A DNA stretch of 64,000 nucleotides. It comes from Paraconiothyrium sp. Pb-2020. Lineage: Eukaryota > Ascomycota > Dothideomycetes > Pleosporales > Didymosphaeriaceae. The notes beneath the pieces are model-generated. The model was not told the origin of the DNA and did no database searches. It saw only the letters and a list, made by a program, of their open reading frames with translations. Positions 56,356 through 64,000 of the stretch are shown in pieces. Position 1 is the first letter of the stretch. The number at the start of each line of letters is the position of its first letter. The stretch covers positions 1,054,001-1,118,000 of the forward strand of contig JAJUBI010000001.1 in NCBI GenBank assembly GCA_022419385.1, given 5' to 3'. A program made the translations under genes and the position numbers.

Positions 56356-56712
56356 TCATGTGCCATGCAACTTACCAATCACGCTTCCCATACCGGCTCT
56401 CATATCCTCAAGCAATTTCCCCATGGCTTCACCCATATTTCCGCTGCTCTCCGCTTTTGCTAACAACTGCCACTTTGTAAATTTCCCCAGCGACGTATAG
56501 GTTATCAGAGCCACACCATAGATCGTCTCCGGAAGTTCACGCCGCCCATCCAACATGATAGAGAGGCTCGGTGGTACAGGCGCGGTGTAGGTCAGGATGT
56601 CGAATGCTGAGCTCGGGGAGGGTGAATTAGTGCCATAGAGAGCGAGGGCGATGCTAAGGATCTGAGATCTCAAATGGTCGAAAAGGCTGGGAGAGGGGTC
56701 TGCGAACGACAT
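56356..56712 (-). CDS. Conserved small fungal protein, 118 residues
   Basis: I start at the ATG at 56712 (MSFADPSPSLFDHLRSQILS). The frame continues upstream but only from TTG. The protein has an amphipathic N-terminal helix and a block YGTNSPSPSSAFDILTYTAP, then IYGVALITYTSLGKFTKWQL, and ends in a helix with Gly/Met/Leu. This resembles a short protein widespread in Pezizomycotina that has no assigned function. There is no signal peptide, membrane span or catalytic motif. Confidence 0.65.
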   Translation of the reverse strand: MSFADPSPSLFDHLRSQILSIALALYGTNSPSPSSAFDILTYTAPVPPSLSIMLDGRRELPETIYGVALITYTSLGKFTKWQLLAKAESSGNMGEAMGKLLEDMRAGMGSVIGKLHGT

Positions 56713-57103
56713 GTTTGGCGTGCAGGCTGGAGTAGGGATTAATATGAAAGATGGTATCGTCTCGTCTCTATAGGCCAATTTAAAGATTTCGTCTTACGCG
56801 AGGACTGCAGGTTTCGGTCGGCAAGAGGAAAGAGATTCTGGTCGTTTAAATGGGCGGAAGGCTTGCATGGGGAGAGTGTTTGGGTATGGATCGGAGCAGT
56901 CAGGCGTGAAGATGGTCATCACGGCCACTCTACTGCTGGCTCCGATGCCGACTTGCACCGTCTTCACGGTTATCCTGCTGCCGTGATAACGATTGATCAG
57001 CCTCATCTTCACTTCCGCCTTGATTACTACATCATATTCGCCCCAGTCACACATCCCTTCTTCACATATACACGTCCAGGCTCAATATCTTAGGGGTATA
57101 AAC
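56713..57103. other. Intergenic between two small outward-facing genes
   Basis: 391 nt, presumably a shared promoter. No ORF of note. Confidence 0.35.
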
Positions 57104-57394
57104 ATGCACGTAGCGCCCACTCATAAAAAATCTCCGTTACAACGCAACAAAAAGGGCGAGGGAACTACCAAAGACAGCAGTGAAGAACAGGGCAGCTTTA
57201 TTGCTATTAGCACAATGTGTTGGTCTGGCGATGTCATTCACAAATGCGGGCACGGTGTCGCGACCATTATTGCTTGTCGTACAGTGCAGCTTGGAGGTGC
57301 TTGTACAATGGGTACAAGGTACATAGACGAGCGGAGGTTGACGAGTGTCTGTCCTCAGTGTGAGGAGTTGGTGAAGGCCGGCACGGGAGCGTGA
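57104..57394 (+). CDS. Possible small Cys-rich protein, 96 residues
   Basis: ATG at 57104; a second ATG at 57215 gives a 59-residue core. The core has five cysteines and two histidines in a zinc-ribbon-like layout: MCW, KCGHGV, IIACRTVQLGGACTM, then SVCPQCEELV. The CGH and CPQC spacing resembles small fungal proteins that bear a degenerate treble-clef or zinc-ribbon fold, with no known function. A reverse-strand ORF overlapping this one (57267-57644) has a single hydrophobic helix and is the competing interpretation; both cannot easily be real. Confidence 0.45.
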   Translation: MHVAPTHKKSPLQRNKKGEGTTKDSSEEQGSFIAISTMCWSGDVIHKCGHGVATIIACRTVQLGGACTMGTRYIDERRLTSVCPQCEELVKAGTGA

Positions 57395-58863
57395 GGAGAC
57401 TTGATGGTTGCAGAGGTGGAGTTTTGGATGGATTCGAACTTGCAAGTTCAATGCTTTTGTGTTTGTAGGTTGGTTCATACAACCTTAATTCTACGCCGCC
57501 CGACCTTGCAGAAACGGCTCGTTGAGATAGGCTTTCAGCCATGTTCAGCGAGGTATTGTTTCGAACGATTATGTACACAACCGCAGACGATAGAATTAGT
57601 AATAAGCAGGTGGTGACGCCACTAGCGCTCCAGCCCCAGCTCATTTCCGCGTCGCACTCCGGAGAGTCTCTTCATCACCGTTGGGTTACGAACCCATCAT
57701 GTTGCGCAAATATAGCCACAAGGCTGCCTCGATCAATATATCAGCGCAAGGTGCTCCTACGACATGGCTAGCTCGAAATGCTCACCTGGATACGATGAGA
57801 TCTCTCCAGCATCCGATCTGGATCCAACAGCGACTTCTTCATAGCTCCATAACACGTAGGTATTGAATCTGGTTCCTCTGCCTAATCAATACAGCGCGTT
57901 CCCTCTTACTTACGATCGCGGATCTCCTCTTGCATCAACAAAAACACTGTTGCATATCCGTCACGTGTTCGCCATATCGCCCGCCCGGGGCCCCAATTGC
58001 ACGTCGTCCCCTTGTGACAGGAAGGCTTGCCCCTTCATCCTAGCTTCTTACACAGATCTGTTTCTTTGTTCTATTTCTTTTTGTCGTTTCGCGCATTCGT
58101 GCCTTTGTGGTACATTATATCCCGTTCCTCAGGCGAGGACAAGCGTGAAGGTGCGACGCATGGCAGTTTCAAAGTGGAGCCTTCATCTTATTCTACCCCC
58201 GCATGTTCTCTGTGTTGTTTCGTTGTTTAAAGTCATGGTCCCCGCGCTAATCGTGTGCGTACGCTCGTCTTTCACTTTCACGTACTCGCACGCCTGGGCG
58301 TTGCGCCCGCGGTTGCTCTGTGAGCCGGACTTCACAAACGCCATTTCCAAGAAAGGCTAGCGCCAGGTACCGTTTGCTCCTTCCGTGGCACAACATCACC
58401 GCTGCCCTTGCTTGTCAAAACCTCTGTCGCTACTTTCTTCCTCTCAAACTTCCAGACACTCCTTCCCTTCCATCGGCTGTGTCCGATAGTCATTCCTTTA
58501 TTCGGTTGCGCAAGTTTGGCAAGGCCATCAGGTATAGCATTCCTCCCACTCCCTCGTTGGCAGCACAATCTCCATTCGCCGCATACCTCCCCTCCACCTG
58601 GAAACCGCCCTGATTTCTTCGCCCCCCATCCCAATAACATTCGCTTCACCGGCGCCCTCACGTTGAACGTGGAGGAATTGCATTCGAGAGCCAGTTCTCG
58701 TAAGTCCTCCTCGGAATGCCCCTCTTAACTACATAAACTTCCGTTCAACGCACGCTGTCTATCTGCGACTGTTTGACTGACGCCGCTGGTCGGTATCTCT
58801 AGTCTTTCATTCAGCCGTACATATTTTCAAGTTCGTTTCCAGGGTCAAGTGGGCACCTTCGTC
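57395..58863. promoter_or_regulatory. Upstream region and pyrimidine-rich leader of the GH17 gene
   Basis: 1.47 kb. The forward strand is markedly C/T-rich from about 57990 to 58730, as in promoters and leaders of strongly expressed fungal genes. ORFs here on either strand show no domain features. Confidence 0.4.
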
Positions 58864-60318
58864 ATGAAGCTGGGCACCGCTCTCGCTTTGAGTGGACTAC
58901 TCGTCATTGGCACGGTCGCGCATCCGCTCAGTACGTATTTCAAACCCCTGGAGAGCTCCCAATCGCCGGCGCAAAGGATCTGAACTATATGTTGCCTCTA
59001 CATTGGCAGAATATGGCCACTCGTAGTCAGATTTTGGGTGGCTGGGGCCTGCGATTACTTCACATACTAACGTATAGTAGATGTCAAACGCGATGTGACT
59101 ACTGAGGTGGTTTTCGTCACCGAGACGGTTGCTGACGCAGTTGTCTACGTGGACGAGAATGGCGCGCCGTACCTCACCTCGACAGTGGAGCGAGCCACCA
59201 GCATCCCATTGACTTCTGTCGAGCCTACCTCCGTCGTATCTTCGGCTGCTGTTCCTACCTCAGCTCCGGCTGAGTCTCCGCAGCCAGCGCCAGCTCCACC
59301 GCCTAGCCCGTCATCCTCTGACGTGCGGTCTTCTTTTGTTGTTGCAAACGTCGAACCCACGTCTAGTGCTATGCCACCACCAGCTGCGCCAGAGTCGACT
59401 TCTGCAGCTGCAGAGCCGACTCCTGCAGCTCCAGCCCCGGCGCCCACTTCAGAGACTCCGGCGCCAGCACCAGAGCCTTCAGTACAAGCCCAGGAAGCTC
59501 CTGCACCGCAACCAAGCACTAGCTCCAGCGACTCCTTCCCTCTTGGAATCACCTACGATCCGTACAAAGGTACGACCGACAAAGTTGATTGCAAGACTGC
59601 AGACGAGATAGCTGCAGACTTCGACACTATGAAGGACTATGGAATCGTTAGGATTTATGGAAATGACTGTAGTCAGATTCCAGTCGCCGTCCGAGCAGCC
59701 AAGAAGAACGGGCAGAAGTTGATGGGCGGAATCTATGCGCCGCTTCAAGACGTCGATAGCGTAGTTAGTGCTTTGTCGGACGCAGTCAAACAACAGAACG
59801 GCGGCAGCTGGGATATCATCAGTCTCGTTAGTGTCGAAAATGAAAGAGTCAATGCAAAGGCAATGACGGCTAGCGACGCCCAATCTACCATCGACCAAGC
59901 ACGCTCAGCTCTGCGGAATGCTGGATTCAACGGACCGGTTGGGGCAGTGGAAACTGTCCCTGCTGTTATTGACAACCCAGGAGTTTGTTCCACATCCGAT
60001 CTGGTGCTGGTCAACATTCATGCCTGGTTCGACCAGAACACCAAGGCCGCGGACGCAGGAAAATTCGTCCAGAGTGAGGTCGCACGTGTCAAGAAAGCGT
60101 GTGGCAACAAGCGCGTCGTAGTAACTGAGTCCGGCTGGCCGCATCAGGGCGACAGCCATGATCAAGCCGTGGCGTCACCTGAGGCCCAGAAAGCCGCAAT
60201 TGCTTCGATCCGCGCCGAGTTTAACTCCGACCTCTTTCTCTTCAGCTCCTTCGATTCTCTCTGGAAGTCTGACGACGCTTCCACTTTCAATGCGGAAAAA
60301 TACTGGGGTATCATGTAA
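58864..60318 (+). CDS. Cell-wall GH17 glucanase-like protein (MP65/Scw10 type)
   Basis: Exons 58864-58930 and 59078-60318, 147-nt intron, 435 residues. Exon 1 encodes a signal peptide (MKLGTALALSGLLVIGTVAH). A KR dipeptide shortly after is a likely Kex2 site, and mature chains of this family begin just there (DVTTEVVFVTETV). A Pro/Ala/Ser/Thr-rich stalk (about 60-175) precedes the GH17 domain, which starts at FPLGITYDPYKG. Catalytic glutamates are probably those in LVSVENERV (about residue 274) and VVVTESGWPHQGD (about 371). WFDQN and LFLFSSFDSLWK are also family marks. MP65/Scw proteins are secreted, covalently wall-linked and remodel beta-glucan. No GPI signal is visible, in keeping with that group. 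Confidence 0.92.
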
Positions 60319-61006
60319 GGAGTAGAAAAGGCCAAGTCAAACCTGAGCTACTTTTTACACAATGGTACCCAGTCGAGCTTGACTGTACTGAAGCTTTATC
60401 TTCGAGTGGGCAGCAAGGCCTGCACATCTTTTGAATCGTTTCATTTCATGGAAAGCATCTCGCACAGGGGTGGGATAGGCATTTTTGCACTATTACGAAT
60501 CACGGGACATGGAGCATGTAGTTAGCATAGATACCACTTTCAATGATACGATCTTCTCGAACTCTTCATACTTTGCTATACTCGAAAGCTTCGAATCCTT
60601 CCCTTTCCTGTCCCGCTGTAGATTGCCTTGAACAGGTATTTTGTTTGAGTTGTTCAGTATGATCATGAGTAGGCGCCTTGGTTCACAGAGACCTGAGCAA
60701 ACGCCCTCGCTTTCTTGGTAACGTTTCTCCCCCTTCCAGTTGACTAAAGAGGAAATGCGAGCAACCAACATGAAACATTAACCCACACTGCATCAAGAAT
60801 TCAAAGCTACGGAAAGTTACGAGCTGAAAGTACATGGCCGCTGTTTGCGTGAGGGGGATACCGACTACGAGACTGAATCATACCTCTAGCTACCGGGATG
60901 TCGAAGTTTGGAGAAAGCAGTTTCAGTCATTCCGAGCCTATGGTATCTTCGCCCGGCGATGTACAATACGATCATGATATTTTTTCATCATAGCCAATCG
61001 CACTCC
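60319..61006. other. Convergent 3' flanks of GH17 and APC1
   Basis: 688 nt with no supported gene, between two converging stops. Confidence 0.5.
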
Positions 61007-64000
61007 TTATCCTTCCATTGCTCTGCCCCTCTCCAAAATCCCCACCTTCAGCCTCTCCACTACTTCCCTGCCTAACCACCGCAGCTTGCCGTCTCCCGTA
61101 CTGACCATCCCGTCGGCCCATTCAAAGACACCCCTCAGCTCCCAAAGATCCCGCACCCTGCTACTTTGTCCCAACCTCTTCAGCGCCAATCTATGGTCCA
61201 CGACCGTCGCCGCGCCATCCAGGAACCTGCTACTGTGTGAGTCCGCAGGTAGAATGAGTCCTACATCCGCTTTGGTAAATTCCGCCAAGGAGGGCAAAGA
61301 GAAGAGCCAGTTCCACATCGAGTGCGTAAAGCGAGCGGATTGTGCTTCATTGAGCGCGACCAGGGTGCCGCTGAAGGTAGTGGCGTACATGTCGTGCGGG
61401 GCGCGGCGGCGCACGTTGACGGTCTGGGTGGTGCGGAAGTGAGATAGGTGCTGTGGGTTGTGGGTGAAGTCGAGTGCGGTGGGCCAGTATGCGGGATCTG
61501 CTGTTTCTATCCTCGAAATGCTTTGAAGTTCGGGGAGAAGACATGGGGCGGTCATTTGCCGCACTTCGTCGGTAGCTTTGAGGTGCACAAGGATGGGGGA
61601 CGAGAACGCCTTCCCTGTGTCGACGTCACGCACGACAAGGCAACGCGGTTCAGCGGCAAGGACCCAGAAGTGGCGGAAGGCTTGGAGGTGTGCGCGGCTG
61701 TCCTGGACATCGGTTGGAAAAATTGGGTAGAAGGCGCAGATGAGGGAAGCGAGAGCTTTGTTGGAGGTACTGAACGTATAGGTGCCGCCGCCGAGAAACA
61801 GGACGCCGATGGCCATGTGAGCCGCAAGGTGCGAGCCATAGGCTATGTCTGGGCTGACCTGGGCATGGAGAGCGCGAAGGCGCCTAAAGAGCTCGAGGTC
61901 GCCTGTGCCGGCCATGACGGTAGCGACAGAGAGGGCGAGGAGGTCTTGGCAGTTGCGGACTGTATTACGGGCGAGTCGGGAGTCGTAGCGTAGAGCGGGA
62001 AGTCTGCTGATGCGCATGAACTGATCAAGATACCTGATGAGGAAATCGCGGACTTCGATGTTGCCCGTACCAGCATGTTTCAGTGAGATGCTCCAAAGGA
62101 GCCCAGCCAATATATTGAAGAATGGCATCTGCTCGCTGCGTAATTTGTTGATGTTTTTGAGGTTGAAATGCTCATGGTAAGCCCGAGGGAGGTTCTTGAT
62201 GATCCAAGCATTGTCGACGTGGATATGGTTCCACATGATGAGATGCTTAGCAAGGGTTCGAAGCAAGAAGGTGTCAGGACGGACATAGTCAAATTGCGGA
62301 AGAGTATCTGGTATATCGATCTTGCGGGCTACCGTTTCATCGTGCGTCTTCATGAATATGAGTGCAATGGCTACCACCGCACCAGCCGTAGCTTGGTCGA
62401 GGATGTGAACGATATCGACTGGTTTGGGGGCAACAGCGACGGATAGAAGGCGATCTACTATCCGCATATCGTGTAGACCGAGCAGATCTCTGCCTTTGCC
62501 GATGTTGATGAAACCCAGCGCAAAGCCTGCCGCTAATCGGTACGCTTCATCCCGGAGACCGTCGGGAGGCTCAGAAGGATCTGGCTCGTCCACATGCTCG
62601 ATTTCTGACAACATCACCTCGCTCATTCGACGGTGCTGGGTATCGTAGTAAAGCAACCCTATACCCATCAAACCAGTGGTTTGGGTGTATGGAGAAAGAT
62701 TAAGCTCTGCTGCTCCGGGTGGAAGCATACGGGTTACATGGACAGACAGTAATCGTGTAACCAGTGTATCCATTGTTCCCATGTAAGATGCAGACAGACC
62801 GAGCAGCAAGCCTACCGATGTCATCGTATGTTTGGGTGTAAGGTATTTGAAGGAGAGCCATTTCGCAATGGTTTTCAAGTGACCGTTTAGCCCTAGACCG
62901 AGCAATAAACCGGCATGTCTATTCGATACCTCGGCAGGCTTGTTGTACATGATCCAAGAAGTGTCAATGCCTTGCGCATCTCTCGAGATGCTTAAACCGG
63001 CTGAAACTCCCTGATTGAAGAAAGCCCAAAAGAACTTCTCTTCCGAGTATGTCGTGCGATCGGCTGTAACGACGTTGCCCATTGGCTTCATAATACAAGA
63101 CGTCGAGAATCCAGCTAACAAGAACTTTTCTGTCAGGAGAGGCTTTTTACTGTTGAACTTCAACATCGAGCTTCCAACGGGGAGTGCCAGCGTGCGAACC
63201 ATGACCCATTGCACCAGTGCCTTTTGTCCTTCCAATATTGCTGCATCATCGACTCTTTGGTCGTATCCATAAAAGGCGATCGATGGTTTCATTGGTTCCA
63301 CGAGCGTATGTGCTTCCATGTAACGGCGGTCTTCCCTGAAAATCAATCTCGTGATGGCATGACGGTCTGACTCTGCCATGGATATTATACCTTCAGACCG
63401 TTCTGCATTTTCGCAAATGGTATGAATGTCTCGTGCAGCATGCGCTGGCTGCGAAGTCGACTCCGCGGAACCGCTGTACAAGTGTGACTCTTGTGTGGAA
63501 TCATGAAGCGGCGTTAACGAGAGATCAAGGTCCTCTCTCCCTATGAGACGGAGCAGTGGACCGGCCCAAGTCGTGGGTGGACTCGGTTGACATCTCGTGA
63601 TTGCTTCCATGAGGGGTGCTTGCGCAGCTGCTGGCAAAGTGGAAAGCACATGCGTGCCAAGGCCGCAGTGTTCGATGAGCTCCACGGCTTTCCTAGGACC
63701 AGCACTTGCATCAAGATCTCGAAAGAACTTTTGCAACGCAACTGTTCGAGGAGTCACGTCAGATATCACCTCGTCTATGTTGACCGATGAGTGTGGAGAG
63801 GCTTTGGATTTGCGGACGAGCGTTGCAAGAGTAGGGAAGGGAACGTAGACTCGAGCTCCTGCAACAGTAGTGATCCATTCTAAGATCGAAGGTGGTGTTT
63901 CCCATGGCTGAGCATGCAATCGTACGCTGGGCAGAAAGCTCGATTCTTCGTAGGTCCAATCCTCAGTTGATGCTCCGTCTAGATCGTAGTAGCCTCCGTG
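61007..64000 (-). CDS. APC1: Anaphase-promoting complex subunit 1 (Apc1/BimE), C-terminal part
   Basis: One open frame of 998 codons with no intron, starting at the right window edge (first residues HGGYYDLDGASTEDWTYEES) and ending at 61007. The N-terminal part of the gene, beta-propeller included, lies outside. Apc1 is the largest scaffold of the APC/C ubiquitin ligase. The Rpn1/Rpn2-like proteasome/cyclosome repeats are clear: RHAGLLLGLGLNGHLKTI, TSVGLLLGLSASYMGTMDT, TTGLMGIGLLYYDTQHRRMS, YRLAAGFALGFINIGKGRDL and AGAVVAIALIFMKTHDE. Other blocks include YGYDQRVDDAAILEGQKALV and SHLAAHMAIGVLFLGGG. No internal stop or frame change was seen. Confidence 0.95.
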   Translation of the reverse strand, partial: HGGYYDLDGASTEDWTYEESSFLPSVRLHAQPWETPPSILEWITTVAGARVYVPFPTLATLVRKSKASPHSSVNIDEVISDVTPRTVALQKFFRDLDASAGPRKAVELIEHCGLGTHVLSTLPAAAQAPLMEAITRCQPSPPTTWAGPLLRLIGREDLDLSLTPLHDSTQESHLYSGSAESTSQPAHAARDIHTICENAERSEGIISMAESDRHAITRLIFREDRRYMEAHTLVEPMKPSIAFYGYDQRVDDAAILEGQKALVQWVMVRTLALPVGSSMLKFNSKKPLLTEKFLLAGFSTSCIMKPMGNVVTADRTTYSEEKFFWAFFNQGVSAGLSISRDAQGIDTSWIMYNKPAEVSNRHAGLLLGLGLNGHLKTIAKWLSFKYLTPKHTMTSVGLLLGLSASYMGTMDTLVTRLLSVHVTRMLPPGAAELNLSPYTQTTGLMGIGLLYYDTQHRRMSEVMLSEIEHVDEPDPSEPPDGLRDEAYRLAAGFALGFINIGKGRDLLGLHDMRIVDRLLSVAVAPKPVDIVHILDQATAGAVVAIALIFMKTHDETVARKIDIPDTLPQFDYVRPDTFLLRTLAKHLIMWNHIHVDNAWIIKNLPRAYHEHFNLKNINKLRSEQMPFFNILAGLLWSISLKHAGTGNIEVRDFLIRYLDQFMRISRLPALRYDSRLARNTVRNCQDLLALSVATVMAGTGDLELFRRLRALHAQVSPDIAYGSHLAAHMAIGVLFLGGGTYTFSTSNKALASLICAFYPIFPTDVQDSRAHLQAFRHFWVLAAEPRCLVVRDVDTGKAFSSPILVHLKATDEVRQMTAPCLLPELQSISRIETADPAYWPTALDFTHNPQHLSHFRTTQTVNVRRRAPHDMYATTFSGTLVALNEAQSARFTHSMWNWLFSLPSLAEFTKADVGLILPADSHSSRFLDGAATVVDHRLALKRLGQSSRVRDLWELRGVFEWADGMVSTGDGKLRWLGREVVERLKVGILERGRAMEG

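Noticed and set aside
58332..58661. 109-codon reverse ORF in the GH17 leader
   Set aside because: Antisense of a pyrimidine-rich leader; composition explains the open frame.

Overview
The window is a stretch of nuclear genome from a filamentous ascomycete (Pezizomycotina). A Dothideomycete is my best guess, but the sequence alone does not prove the class. The signs are many short spliceosomal introns (mostly 41-88 nt, GTRNGT...YAG, with CTRAY-like branch sites), families typical of filamentous fungi (HET domain, Zn2Cys6 factor, acrB, GH5_12 steryl glucosidase, MP65/SCW-type GH17) and compact gene spacing. All coding calls come from my own reading of both strands. Exon joins were placed by hand and checked for reading phase, so short-exon genes are included.

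Layout. 1-4.6 kb: the N-terminal part of a HET-domain gene runs off the left edge, followed by a BTB/POZ gene and a mostly empty stretch. 4.6-15.9 kb: housekeeping block of a SPIN90/Ldb17 actin regulator, an Msn5/exportin-5 karyopherin, a GH5 steryl-glucosidase ending in a CAAX box, and an ER TPR-DnaJ protein. 15.9-19.7 kb: gene-poor, with diverged short repeats. 19.7-28.3 kb: accessory metabolic region with a monocarboxylate-type MFS transporter, a broken Zn2Cys6 factor joined tail to tail to a truncated DapA-like aldolase, an anion:cation symporter-type MFS gene carrying an in-frame TGA, and a 2-oxoglutarate/Fe(II) oxygenase. This looks like a small catabolic cluster in decay. 28.6-34 kb: an 85-residue novel-looking protein, a fungal-specific disordered protein and an ankyrin protein. 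34-36.2 kb: empty except for a diverged 73-bp duplication. 36.2-47.2 kb: eIF3k, a METTL21/Rrg1-like methyltransferase, Sec14 and Ccr4. 48.5-64 kb: methyltransferase, LYRM5/ETFRF1, a mitochondrial hotdog thioesterase, acrB, two small proteins, an MP65-type cell-wall GH17 protein and the C-terminal 998 codons of APC1, which runs off the right edge.

How the parts relate. Most genes are core functions (mRNA deadenylation, translation initiation, nuclear export, phospholipid transfer, cell cycle) with no operon-like logic. Two local associations stand out. LYRM5 and the hotdog thioesterase are two likely mitochondrial genes that diverge from a 283-nt promoter with a CCAAT box. The 23-28 kb group contains three damaged members. 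Three otherwise intact genes (msn5, the ankyrin gene and the hotdog thioesterase) each need exactly one extra nucleotide to keep their frame. That suggests either recent single-base deletions or homopolymer errors in this assembly.
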